From Diphasiastrum complanatum (lineage: Eukaryota > Streptophyta > Lycopodiopsida > Lycopodiales > Lycopodiaceae), in the NCBI GenBank assembly GCA_029204225.1, contig MU836494.1, positions 1-27,989 of the forward strand: DNA of 27,989 nt. Direction: 5' to 3'. Shown here one piece after another: positions 1 to 10,239 of this stretch. Position 1 is the first letter of the stretch. Every line of letters starts with the position of its first letter. The translations under genes were made by a program, and so were the position numbers. The notes under the pieces are model-generated. The model worked only from the letters and a program-made list of their open reading frames with translations. It was not told the DNA's origin and did no database searches.

Positions 1-2669
1 TTCAGTACAAAATGGGTGCCCTGCAAAGCAGATCCTGCTGAACTATGTGCTCCCTCTTTAGCCAATGCATTGTTCAGCACAGTTGCTTTTATTTCTAGGT
101 GCCCTTACGTCTACTTTATCCGTTATCTTGGAATGAAAATTGCTACATATGCAAATGCAAGAACAACATTGGAAGCTCGCAAAGGAGTAGGCAAAGCATT
201 TATTGTTGCCTTCGCGCTGGGTCTGTCATGGGATTCTACTTGCAGCCAACGGCTTGATTGTCCTCTTCATTGCCATTGTTCTTTTCAAGCTTTACTATGG
301 TGATGACTGGACGGGTCTTTATGAATCTATTGCCGGCTATGGGTTAGGTGGCTCATCTGTAGCTTTATTTGGTCGTGTGGGAGGGGGAATATACACAAAA
401 GCTGCAGATGTGGGTGCAGATCTTGTTGGCAAAGTGGAAAGGAACATTCCAGAAGATGATCCTCGCAATCCAGCGGTACTGTAGCACCGCTTTTGTCAAG
501 AAGAAACTATGATGGATGTATTTTGTGACTTGATATGCATGCCCTGTTTCTCAATTTGTACATTGAAATTGTTCTTCAAGTGAGCCTCAATTTCTTATCT
601 GAATTCGGTTCACTGCTTGAGGATATGTGGTCTCTCATTCTTTGTAGGTGATTGCTGACAATGTGGGCGACAATGTTGGTGACATTGCCGGTATGGGAGC
701 AGATCTTTTTGGCTCATTTGCAGAGTCCTCATGTGCTGCTTTGGTCATCTCATCTATATCATCCTTTGGTGCAGACAGGGATTTTGTAGCCATGAGCTTT
801 CCCCTGTTAATCAGCTCTGCAGCATTGTTGTCTGCCTGATAACCACCCTCTTTGCAACAGACTTTTTGTGATCAAGTCTGTCAAACAGATCGAACCATCG
901 CTGAAGCGCCAGCTGATCATTTCCACTGTTTTGATGACCCTTGCAATTGCAGCTGTGTCCTATCTTGCTTTGCCAAGTACATTTACCATCAATGTAGTTG
1001 GCCACCAACCAAGGTTGTGAAGAACTGGTGAGTGTTTCTGTACGCATGCTAAGTCAGTACGAGCAATGCCTGTCAAAATCACTTATTTTGAGGAACGTGC
1101 TTGATGAAAATTATATTTTTGCAGGCAATTATTTTTTTGTGTGGGTTCTGGACAATGACTGTGCTTATTATTGGGTTCACTACAGAATACTTCACAGCAA
1201 TGCCTTACCAGTAAGCTGAGACACAATCTCTCTGAAATAATGTTTCAGTTTTTTCACCAAACTTTAGACAACGCTTGAATAAATATTGACCCATCTGTTT
1301 GTGAGGGTATGCAGGCCTGTGCAGGATGTGGCTGATTCATGCAGAACAGGAGCTGCTACCATGTGATATTTGGGCTTGCTTTAGGTTACAAATCTGTCAT
1401 CATTCCAGTACTAGCCATAGCAGTGGCCATTTTCTTGAGTTCAGCTTTGGCTGCAATGTATGGAATAGCTGTGGCTGGCTCTTGGAATGCTGAGTACTCT
1501 TGCCACTGGCCTTGCTATTGATGCTTATGGGCCAAATCAGTGACAATGCTGGAGGTATTGCTGAGATGGCAGGCATGCCACACAAAATTCGTGAGAGGAC
1601 CGATGCTCTGGATGCTGCTGGAAACACAACTGCTGCAATTGGAAAGGTAATACTTGGTGGCAATATTTGGTTATATGACATGTCCAGTCCGCTCCTTTGA
1701 GCCTCAATGGTTATCATTTTCACGTAATTCTACAGGGGTTTGCTATTGGGTCTGCTGCGTTGTATCGCTTGCACTGTTTGGGCTTTGTTAGCAGAGCAGG
1801 CATTGCTGTTGTCGATGTATCCAAGCCCAAGCGAGGTTTGTGGGTCTGATAGTTGGAGCTATGCTGCCATATTGGTTTTCGGCCTATGACAATGAAGAGT
1901 GTTGGAAAAGCTGCTCTTGCAAATGGTTTAGGAGGTGAGGCGACAGTTCAATACTATTCCAGGTTTGATGGAGAAGGTCAAGTGAAACCAGACTATAAAG
2001 CGATGTGTACAAATCTCACAGATGCATCAATCCGGGAGATGATTCACTCCTGGTGCGCTTTGTCATGCTGACTCCCCTCATAGTTGGTACTTTGTTCGGG
2101 TCGTCAACACTAGCTGGATTGTTGGCTGGTGCATTGGTTTCTGGAGTGCAGGTAAGGGGAAACATTTGACATTATTCACATAGCTCTTTCTTTTATTACA
2201 ATTCTGAATCCTTTCAATTGTTGTGATCAGCTTTTTTATATGCAAACTTTAATTTAAACTCCTGTTAACTTAATTTGGTGGACATGGGCACAGATCGCAA
2301 TATCTGCCTCTAACACAGGAGGTGCCTGGGATAATGCTAAGAAGTATATTTGAGGTACAGTTCTTGTTCTCAATTGCGGAATTTGTTATAGATGAGATTT
2401 CCTTGATCAATCCTGTTTTTTACTTATGTACTGTTGAATTATTGTTTTACAGGCTGGTGCGTCAGATCATGCTCGCCAGCCTTGGTCCCAAAGGGTTCTG
2501 AAGCACACAAGGCTGCTGTGATTGGGGATACAGTTGGAGATCCTCTAAAGGATACCTCTGGACCATCCGTTGAACATATTGATCAAGTTGATGGCAGTTG
2601 AATCTCTGGTCTTTGCTCCATTTTTTGCCGCGCGATGGTGGTCTTTTTTTTAAGTGGTTGAATATATAA
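1..2669 (+). CDS. Type I vacuolar H+-pyrophosphatase, 3' part, seven exons, many frameshifts
   Basis: This is the plant tonoplast proton pump that couples PPi hydrolysis to H+ transport into the vacuole (AVP1-type). Exons read 1-475, 648-1027, 1125-1210, 1315-1646, 1736-2151, 2294-2354 and 2453-2669, with GT-AG introns of roughly 90-170 bp; the stop is TAA at 2667-2669. The first residues correspond to about residue 120 of a family some 765 residues long, so the N-terminus lies upstream of the window. Visible motifs are [19 protein letters not shown], the PPi/Mg site [11 protein letters not shown] and [29 protein letters not shown], and the C-terminal [23 protein letters not shown] (1620-1646) has the alanine typical of K+-dependent type I enzymes. 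At least 15 one-base indels break the frame, for example near 98, 215, 235, 830, 1010, 1363, 1480, 1540, 1890 and 2350, while the sense between them stays close to the family. It is either a young pseudogene or a real gene with consensus errors; identity is near certain, intactness is not. Confidence 0.93.
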
Positions 2670-3060
2670 TCTAGTGGATGGGGGCTGGGACTGGCTGCAA
2701 AAGTTACAGTTGAGAAAATTTTGCATGCATTTTACATTATAGGAGCGTTAGTCTTTTCTCTCTTCAAAGATGATAAAAGCCAGAAATCAAAGAATGCAGC
2801 CTTAGTCTATTTTCATCGGTTATTATGTTTTGGGCAGTCTAGGTATATTTTATTGTAATGGCCATTCTTTTTAAGATTGTTACTTCTAAATGAAGGAAGA
2901 TCTTGCTCTTTTTCAATTTTCACCCTGATGATGCGTTTTCAATAATTTCAAGTGAGTTTTGCCGAGTTAGCCATTGCCAGAGCTGACTGGGACGAGCATG
3001 AGGATGCCCTTGCAAATCCTGGAGAGCTGTAACTCTTAAAAACACCTCGTTTACTGTTAT
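2670..3060 (+). other. Probable 3' untranslated and downstream region of the V-PPase gene
   Basis: AT-rich non-coding sequence directly after the V-PPase stop, with no open frame of note and T-rich runs of the kind seen in plant 3'UTRs. No clear polyadenylation signal could be fixed by eye, so the right edge is a guess. Confidence 0.35.
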
Positions 3061-4460
3061 GCATTCACAATCGTCGTAGATGAATTTTTGCAAAGGTGCT
3101 TTCCTGAAATCCTAATTCAGCATTTAGTTCTTTTTTGGTTGAAGAGTCTTCTTGTTGCGGTGATAGTAATTGGTCGTTCCAAATCTTTCTTAAGATGATC
3201 AAAGCTTCAATAGTCGTAAGGGTCAGGCTAGGAGCAATGGCAGTGGGCACACAGGGATGATACCTTGAAGCTTTTCAAAATGTATGCATTCATCATGTTG
3301 CCACTTACCAACCTGTCTTTGAATATTTTATGTTTACACCTGAGTTTCATTTGAATGGTTCTCCGGACCCTGGGCGTTCCAGAATGCTGGAACAAAAAGC
3401 AAGTATATTCTTTTTCTGAAAAGGAAAAGAATCTAATAAATCAGTATCAAGACAACCCTTTGAATCCAAATCAAGTAAACTAGAGAGGGCACACGAGGTA
3501 GGGAGGTTATTATGAATGCAAACCTGGTAGGACTATAGCAGGAAAATTTCTTGCAAGATAGGGGTTGTGTTCCCAAATTCAAGTATATATAATGGACTTG
3601 TTGGTCCAGTTGATTAAGCTGTAGGCTTGAGGCCTAGAACTAACTAAGAGAAATACTGCAATTTTGTGTTTTGTGTAGGTGTTTGTTTCAACTTTGTTGT
3701 CCAGAAGTAACTTTCTATGTGTTGAAGAATCTATTTTGATGTTTTGATTCAGTGCATGGACAAAGACTGTACTTTCTATTTAGTCATAATCGACGACACA
3801 TCACTAAGCAAAATGTTAAGTTAATGTTGTGAATATCAATCTGGCATATGTGTCAGTTACCTTACATTTATAGTTGTTAAGTGTGATTAGCTACAGAGGA
3901 TGTAGGAAGTAGATCAACTATGCTAGATTTGATAGGTCAACTAAAGCATCATCTTGAGAGAAGCTTTAGATCATTACTATTTCTAATTGGCGGAAGACTT
4001 GATCTGCCGTGAGTCATGTATGGGCCATCTAAACTATTTTCTATATGGTGTTTTCCATCCCCTAGCATTTATCTGCAAATCCAAGATCCATTTATGAAAG
4101 TGTCCGATTTGGAATGTTTGCAAATTCTGAGGATGCTATGCAACTAAGGTTACAGAATTTGCAATTCTTACCATGAATCTGAATAAATCAGGGATTCATT
4201 TTTTGATATTTAGTTCAAAAATGTTCATCTTTTGAAAATCTAATCCACTTTGGATGTAATACTGATGTCAATCAGACTATCCATCCTAGGTTGATACAAA
4301 AATTCAATTAAATTCAGTAAATTTTTGGAAAACCTGGTTAACAATAAATGTTGTATCTATGTAGTTTTTTAGAATGTCATATTCCATGAAGTGTCTTTCC
4401 TATTTTCAGGAGTGTACTGAAAATGTAAACATAATCTTCCATAATTGCTTCTAGTGAACT
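3061..4460. other. Intergenic sequence, nothing recognised
   Basis: About 1.4 kb of AT-rich DNA without a convincing coding frame on either strand. A short stretch near 3598-3640 recalls a tRNA A box, but no B box follows, so no SINE or tRNA is called. Confidence 0.4.
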
Positions 4461-4559
4461 TCGAAGGTTTTATATGCTTGATGGTAGGCATAGTTGTGCC
4501 AATCTAGGTTCGAAGGTCTTATTTCATTGATAGTAAGCATAGTTGCACGAATCAAGGTT
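4461..4559. repeat. Two-copy tandem repeat, 49-bp unit
   Basis: The block starting cgaaggttttatatgcttga at 4462 recurs 49 bp later as cgaaggtcttatttcattga. Both copies continue with a variant of tgatggtaggcatagttg and end in an aggtt. The copies differ at about ten positions. A third cgaacc word follows at about 4577. Function unknown. Confidence 0.7.
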
Positions 4560-5257
4560 CTAATCGTTCGAACCATTTGGAGCCGGCTCAAACCGAAATT
4601 TGGTGTTAACCGAAAAAAAATGTTTTGACTTTTTTTTTTGGGGTTCAAATCGTTTCCGATTCGAAGGCCATTCTAAAGGTGTGTGTAAAGGAGAAGTCAA
4701 GAAATTCAATTTATTGAGTTGTGGTCTACGATTTTTGGGCCATTTTTGCCAAGAAAATTAGACATTGAGTACGAGGCAAATTAGATTCCATGTGTAATTA
4801 AAATTGCTTTAAGTGTTTGCTTGTAATATTGAAAACATTTTTGTATTTAGGAAACTATGGGTAGTAGATCAAACTTACCATGTGAGCTACTCTTATGTAT
4901 ATAGGTGTCTAATGGCCTATTTATCATGTTGAGAGGTCTAAATGTTCAAGTGTGATTGTTGACACGTCTTTTTATCATGTACTTACTATTGTGTTTCAAA
5001 TCAATTTTGAAGAGTGTTGGGGATTTGGTGGGACTCACATATATGTTTTATACAATTCTTAGTAAATAAGTGGGGGATTTGGCACCTTGCGTCTGTAAGT
5101 CCAACCCCAGTAATCACATGGTTATTTGATCAAATAGATAACAATAAGTAGACTTTAGGTTATTTATATGAGTAAATAAGTTTAGAGATTATAAAAAGAG
5201 ACCATTTCCTTTGTATTAGAGATCCATTCTTGCTAATTGAAGCAATTCTTTCAATTG

Positions 5258-5258
<1 letters not shown>

Positions 5259-5344
<86 letters not shown>

Positions 5345-5345
5345 C
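5259..5345. repeat. Compound CT/CA microsatellite
   Basis: A CT run of about 48 bp (5260-5307) passes directly into CA repeats (5307-5345) with one AA interruption near 5329. It lies inside the candidate LTR and produces false arginine/glutamate-repeat frames on the opposite strand. Confidence 0.97.
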
Positions 5346-5472
5346 CACATTATGGCTATTTCTCATTCTAAAATCCAAAAAAAGTTTAATCCTAAGAAAG
5401 CTCTAATATTTTTTGAAAAAGCCTTTTCCTCACCCTAATCACGCTAGCTCCTATGTGCGCTCTCTTTTTTCA

Positions 5473-5475
<3 letters not shown>

Positions 5476-5523
<48 letters not shown>
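5476..5523. repeat. AT dinucleotide microsatellite
   Basis: An uninterrupted AT run of about 48 bp, inside the candidate LTR. Confidence 0.97.
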
Positions 5524-5528
<5 letters not shown>

Positions 5529-5900
5529 TCTCTCTATGAAACTTCTAGATTTCTCTCTCTACTCTTTTTTAGAAAGTTCCAGAAGTGCCCGTCACCCTTT
5601 AAGTGCACCCTTCATCTGCCTGTCATTGAAGACTTAAGGCACATGTGGCCCAATCAATAGTCAAGAATCGTCTTTTATCCATGACAACCTACATTCTCTC
5701 TAACTTCCATTTTTCTTGGTGTTTTTCTCTTTTTTCACACAGGTTCACTCTCTCTACATTTTGGTAATAGGTTAAATCTGAAGTCATGCTCTCATGGGAA
5801 CAAACTTCCGCGTGACATGTTAAAATCCTCTTCATCGCTTGATGCTTTGTAGGTGCTTAGGTCTAGGGTTGAAGGTGGATAAAAAAATTTGTTACAATTT

Positions 5901-5918
5901 TGACACCGTTGTCGGGGA
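5901..5918 (+). promoter_or_regulatory. Primer binding site, tRNA-Asp-like
   Basis: TGACACCGTTGTCGGGGA matches 15 of 18 bases of TGGCGCCGTTGCCGGGGA, the complement of the tRNA-Asp 3' end used to prime reverse transcription by Athila-type elements. All three mismatches are G-to-A or C-to-T changes, as expected from cytosine deamination. It lies just right of a TG...CA bounded block, as a PBS should. Confidence 0.6.
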
Positions 5919-6110
5919 GCAATGGACTCTCGTCTTGCTTGTTAGCATTTTCTTTCATATTTTGCAGTTAGAATGCATTTAGGTTAGTTTTGGCATGCTA
6001 GGTTAGATTTGTATTATGGATGTGATTTGTGAGAGTTATGTCAAAAAATGTTTAAGAAAATGAGTGAGAATTGCATTTTTTGTTTTTTTAAGGTTTTTTT
6101 TATCCTTTTT

Positions 6111-6490
6111 GATTTATTTTTCGCCCAACTTTTTGCTCTCTGTAATTCAATATGAATAGGTAGGGTTGTAGAGCATTGAAAGGGTTTTTTGAAGATATAA
6201 TTGTTTTTTTCTTCATTTCGTTAGGTATATTGCAAGTTGCAAATTTTTGAAGTTGACAACAAAATTTTGTAAACTTGTCATAAATAAATTTTTTTCAGAT
6301 TCTTGTTTGATTCATTTGCCCCCCAACTTTCTGTTCTCTGTAATTCAACTTGAATGGGTAGGGTTATAGAGCATTGAAAGGGCTTTTTGGAGATATAATT
6401 TTTTTTACATTTCGTTAAGTAATGAGCAAGTTGCAAATGTTTGAACTTGCCAAAGAAAACATTCTGTGATCTTGTCATTAACAACATGAT
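6111..6490 (+). repeat. Tandem duplication, about 198-bp unit, in the element leader
   Basis: The block beginning near 6111, containing cccaactttttgctctctgt and gagcattgaaaggg, recurs 197-198 bp downstream from about 6309 as cccaactttctgttctctgt and gagcattgaaaggg. Both copies end in cttgtcat (6274 and 6471). The copies differ by scattered substitutions and small indels. It sits between the PBS and the possible gag start. Confidence 0.85.
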
Positions 6491-6516
6491 ACATCTTATC
6501 ATCTATTATTGAGGCT

Positions 6517-6651
6517 ATGGCAACTATAGAGCAACAATTGGCTCGAGTATTTATGTTTCATGATGAAACTATTTGAGACTATATCAGAAGAATTGTCAGC
6601 ATGATGCTGGATTGTGATCCTCCCATTCTTTCAAAGATTGTAATGGCATAA
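6517..6651 (+). pseudogene. Possible gag N-terminal fragment
   Basis: From an ATG at 6517 the frame reads MATIEQQLARVFMFHDETI, an in-frame TGA at 6574, then DYIRRIVSMMLDCDPPILSK up to a TAA at about 6649. It lies about 600 bp after the tRNA-Asp-like PBS, where gag would start. No family signature is visible; the call rests on position and on an amphipathic, gag-like composition. Confidence 0.25.
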
Positions 6652-7623
6652 GGATTTGGTTTGTATATAGCTTAAATCAGGTCGATGTCATATTTGGCAT
6701 GTTATTATATCGCACTATTCTACAAAAACAATTAAAAATGGTAAAAAAGATGATGCTATATTCTAAAAAATTAAAATGGAAAAATTAGATCGCTGCCAAG
6801 CCCTTGCACGGTCATTGATCTAATCTTGTCTGTATTAGTTATACTAGGATGGGTTCTAGATCAAGACGTTAAACTAATTCTATGTTAGAAGGGTCTAGTC
6901 ACTACAAAGCCCCCTTAAATGTCACTAACTGAAGTAGTGCTTAGATTTCAATCACTGGGCAAAAAAAAATAAAAAATTAAATCACTCCAATATATCTAAG
7001 AAAGGTCACTTCACTTACTGATTGTCCTAACCTATTAAAAGTTGAGTGGGTGAGTGTTTTTACATAGTATGTGCTATTTGAAAGGTTCGCCAACTAGTTT
7101 TGGAGGTAGTAAACTTCAAAATAAACATTCGCCAACTTGTTAGTAGGGTAGTCACAATGTTTCTACTCTTTAGATAGACCAATGAATGGTTTTATAATGA
7201 TCTAGAAATGCTCGTCCCACACATGTGAAGTGAGCGTTTTTGGAATAGAGGAAACTTACAGACGAATGTTTCCAAACACTCCTTGCATGTGTAAGAGCAA
7301 ATGTTTGAAAAAAGCTAGTTTTTCTCAAGAAAAATTGATAGGACACTAAAATCTAGTTTGCTTTCTTGAATTACCAAGTAAGAAAAGTAATTGCCGACTT
7401 AATTTAGGGTTGATTTTAGTCAATCATGTAGCTTGGATAATCTGGAAGAAAGTGAATCCTAGTTAACTCACATACTCACTATTTTCAAAGAATTTTGTAA
7501 GGAGGATAGTCAATCAAGTGTTTAAAAAAGGCTTGCCTACTGAAAAAATGTAAAACACAACAAAGCAAGTGTTTTAGAAAAAAGCTCTCTTCGCACATGT
7601 GAGACAAATATTTTGCTATAATA
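6652..7623. other. Non-coding, probably decayed retroelement sequence
   Basis: Nearly 1 kb with stops in all frames. Nothing recognised; it lies between a possible gag start and a reverse-oriented copia fragment. Confidence 0.35.
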
Positions 7624-8080
7624 CTAACAAAGTCTAAGATGAGATAATAAATTCTTTGTTAATTTGGGTACGTAAAGTACACCATTTAACTGTCTAGTGA
7701 TGCCGTCAGGGAACTGAAGTCGAATGGAGCCTTGGCCTTCAACCTTGTGTGAACTTGAGTCACCGAAGAAAATGTACGTGGAGTCCGTTACTGTGAGTGT
7801 AGAGAATAGGTTCTTACATGGTGTCATGTGCTGTGAAGCACTTGAATCAAGATACCATTGATAGGCATCTCTACTTGGTTGGTCTTGTACCATCGATGCC
7901 TTGTCTTCTTCTTGTGGATTTCTGACGGTGTCAGAACCTCCCTCTTGGTGCTGCTGCATCTTCTTCCTCGCTTCGTTGTGCTTGAGGATGCGACATTCCT
8001 TAATGTCATGGCTTGATCTTTTGCAATATCTGCAAAAGAGTTTGGTCTTGGATGATTGTTGTTGATTGTGCTGCTGCTAT
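7624..8080 (-). pseudogene. Ty1/copia gag-protease fragment: zinc knuckle and aspartic protease
   Basis: Read on the minus strand, a Gln/Asn-rich stretch (QQHNQQQSSKTK) is followed by a CCHC zinc knuckle, CRYCKRSSHDIKEC (about 7990-8035), the RNA-binding end of copia Gag. The same frame runs on to WYLDSSASQHMT (about 7825-7860), the copia protease active site, then to GVLYVPKLTKNLLS, the conserved end of that domain. The usual D-S-G is D-S-S here, so the catalytic motif is damaged. The frame stops at LRLC, where the family continues into integrase. The upstream edge, near 8080, is abrupt and preceded by catag, so an intron acceptor or an insertion junction are both possible. It is unrelated in strand to the copia element at 24566-27989. 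Confidence 0.85.
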
Positions 8081-8630
8081 GATGTGAAAAGTACAGTACT
8101 AAGGACCATAAATGGATCTTTGAATGATCCACAAGGTTGATTGTGTGCTTGTTAAACAATCTATCAGATACTAGTCATCAGAAAACAAGATCTAGTTTAG
8201 CAGCTTGATAGAAAACAAGTAGAGACAATCAGAGCATTGATCAAAAATATAATCTAAGTAATAAGGAAGTAGACTCAACTTTCTTGCCCTAATGTGAAAA
8301 CCCTAGCCTAGATCCAAGAGTCATGCTTGGTAGGTGCATGGTAGGTACAAATCTCATTATAAATCGTGGTCTAGATCCTACAAAGTAGGAATCACTACCA
8401 AATGGACACAACCACTCCTCTTGACTCGTGGTAACCTACCTTAGGTGTGGATTTACAAGTGGCACTTTGGCCATTCAAGTGACTAACAAAAAATATTGAC
8501 AAAATGTACAATATTCTGCATGGCTAGATTTGCCAATGTAGAAAATTTTTCACATATGATTGTCGCGTTGAGACTGGTTGCTCTGCCTTCATCTTCTTGT
8601 CCTTGAAATTCTTCTTCTTGGACTGATGCT
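8081..8630. other. Non-coding stretch between two retroelement fragments
   Basis: No supported reading frame. It separates the minus-strand copia fragment from the plus-strand Ty3 gag end and may hold the insertion junction. Confidence 0.35.
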
Positions 8631-8648
8631 TATTAGATCACTGCTGAA

Positions 8649-9278
8649 TGTCCTCAGCCACAACAGCCACGGTCTAAACCAAGGTTTGCAAACTCGCCTA
8701 AGGAGGACGACCTTCGGCCATCTAAGACTAACACTGACATGATAGTTCAGAGGATAGTAGAGTCTGAATTATTAGATCAAGATCATCAATGGCCAGATTT
8801 AGAGAAATAAATAAATAAAATAACTACAAGAAGTAGTAAAAATTCTTTAACTCTTAAAGATAAGAAAAAATAAAGACAAAAATTGTGAAAACTGCAAAAA
8901 ATGCGACAGAAAAAGCGAAGGTCGCAGAACAGTTAGTAAAAATTCCTAGTAATAAAGAGTTAATGCTTGAAAAGTCTAATGGACAACATTATGATGTTGA
9001 TATTAGTTCAGAAGCTAAGAAGCTTTTAGACTAGACAAGTTAAAAAAGTGGCATTTTCAGATTCAGTTATAAGTAGCGAGATACCTAGAGATCTGTTGTC
9101 ACTTAGAAACCATTCTTATAATATTGTCGAAGACCTTGTTTCTAGAATGCCCAATATAACTTTTAAACAGTTATTAGACGATAACCAATATTATAAAAAA
9201 GAAATTAAGCAATTTTTGCAAAATAAAAAGAGAAGAAAAGCAAAGTTACTAGTAGTCAACATAGGATAAGTTAATTAG
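8649..9278 (+). pseudogene. Ty3/gypsy gag C-terminal part and gag-protease spacer
   Basis: The block opens with ITAECPQPQQPRSKPRF, whose start resembles the last part of a CCHC zinc knuckle (H-x4-C), followed by a charged region DMIVQRIVESELLDQDHQWP to a TAA at 8808. After a frame change it reads a lysine-rich KIVKTAKNATEKAKVAEQL, then a second change leads to QVKKVAFSDSVISSEIPRD. MPNITFKQLLDDNQYYKKEI (about 9150-9205) resembles the helix found upstream of protease in many gypsy polyproteins. Stops: TAG 9032 at a frame break, TAA 9267 and TAG 9276. The N-terminal gag is absent or lies beyond the copia fragment. Confidence 0.65.
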
Positions 9279-9839
9279 GGTGATGAAGGCCAACCAGAAA
9301 TTCAAGTAGTAATTAATGGCTGCATCTTAGATAATGTACCCGTAGATTCCGGATCTAGTGTAAATATAATGACTGAAGAAACAACATATGAATTAGGCAT
9401 TCATCATAGAATAACACCCACTTTAAGACATTTAAGGTTAGCCGATGCAACTAGAAGATCACCAATAGGAGAATTATCTCATGTTACAGTTTATATTGGA
9501 GACCATAAGCTTCTTATGGATTTTATAATATTGAAAACTACGAGACAATCATCATATAGAGTGTTATTAGGATGACCATGGCTATATCAGGCCGATGTTA
9601 TAACCCACTGGAAGAAAAAGGAGATTACCTTCAGAGACCAGATGGAGACACCGACAAGAAAAAGTCATAAAAGAATTTTCATATCATGGGAAAAAGATAA
9701 GTACGAAGGTGAGACACCTACATCTTCCTCGAGCTATACTTCGAAGGAAGAAGGGCTTCAGTCAGTAGAGACTGAGGAAGGGGAGAGGTTAGTTACATTA
9801 AGAATGCCTGCATACAGTAAGAGTAGAATATGTAGATAG
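9279..9839 (+). pseudogene. Ty3/gypsy protease domain 1 (retropepsin) and linker
   Basis: Starting at GDEGQPEI the frame reads VDSGSSVNIM (D codon at 9345), the retropepsin active-site loop. It continues through RLADATRRSPIGEL and SSYRVLLG, the hydrophobic-hydrophobic-Gly end motif, to PWLYQADVITHW (from 9576). A TGA at 9573 falls exactly where the second copy has arginine (G-R-P-W), so CGA-to-TGA is likely. A polar linker of about 65 residues follows, rich in Ser, Lys and Glu, to 9839. Retropepsins cleave Gag-Pol as homodimers; this element has a second copy immediately downstream. Confidence 0.85.
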
Positions 9840-9840
9840 A

Positions 9841-10239
9841 GGAGATTGTGGAGTTCCAGAGATTAGTGCGATCATAGGAGAGCAGACCATAGATAGAATA
9901 CTAATAGATTCAGGATCTAGTATCAACCTAGTAACAAAAACAATGGTTAAAGAATTAGGATTGGAAAACCAGATACAACCTATCACTTATCACGCAATCC
10001 ATTTAGCAGACGCGACTAAATGTTTACCAGTAGGCGAGCTAAAAGGTATTAACGTAGTTATAGAGACAGAGACGTTTGTTATGAATTTCCTTGTCATAAA
10101 TCCAATAGAAACACCACCTTATTCGATATTATTTGGAAGACCATGGTTATATCAAGCAGATGCTATTATAAATTGGTATACCAAACAAATATTTTTTCCA
10201 GGTATTCTCACAGCCAGTCCAATAGGGGTGAGGAGTTAG
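9841..10239 (+). pseudogene. Ty3/gypsy protease domain 2 (second retropepsin)
   Basis: One base out of frame with domain 1, the sequence reads GDCGVPEISAIIG, then LIDSGSSINLVTK (D codon at 9907), HLADATKCLPVGEL, PYSILFGRPWLYQADAI (P codon at 10141) and IFFPG. The D-to-PWL distance is 234 bp against 231 bp in domain 1, and the two domains are about 40% identical by eye. All catalytic and structural motifs look intact and there is no internal stop. The frame closes with TAG at 10237; the polyprotein continues in another frame as RPAESWTNFIECYEIDEEVD. Confidence 0.88.

Larger units (their letters stand above)
5015..5896 (+). mobile_element. Candidate 5' LTR of a Ty3/gypsy-type element
   Basis: The stretch begins TGTTGGGG at 5015 and ends TTACA at 5896, giving the usual TG...CA ends, and is followed after four bases by a primer-binding-site-like sequence. 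It contains compound CT/CA and AT microsatellites. No second copy was found in the window, and the candidate LTR at 16104-16563 does not resemble it, so the left boundary in particular is inferred. It could be the 5' LTR of the same family as the Ty3 element to its right, but the sequence does not prove this. Confidence 0.45.

Noticed and set aside
811-1047. Minus-strand frame of 78 codons
   Set aside because: Antisense shadow of V-PPase exon 2.
1400-1723. Minus-strand frame of 107 codons
   Set aside because: Antisense shadow of V-PPase exon 4; the plus strand carries the conserved protein.
3598-3650. tRNA A-box-like word ggtccagttgattaagc, possible SINE head
   Set aside because: No B box at the right distance and no cloverleaf could be drawn.
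4451-4648. Minus-strand frame of 65 codons
   Set aside because: Covers the 49-bp tandem repeat and an A/T run; no protein features.
5160-5378. Minus-strand frame with Val-Cys and Arg-Glu repeats
   Set aside because: Translation of the CT/CA microsatellite.
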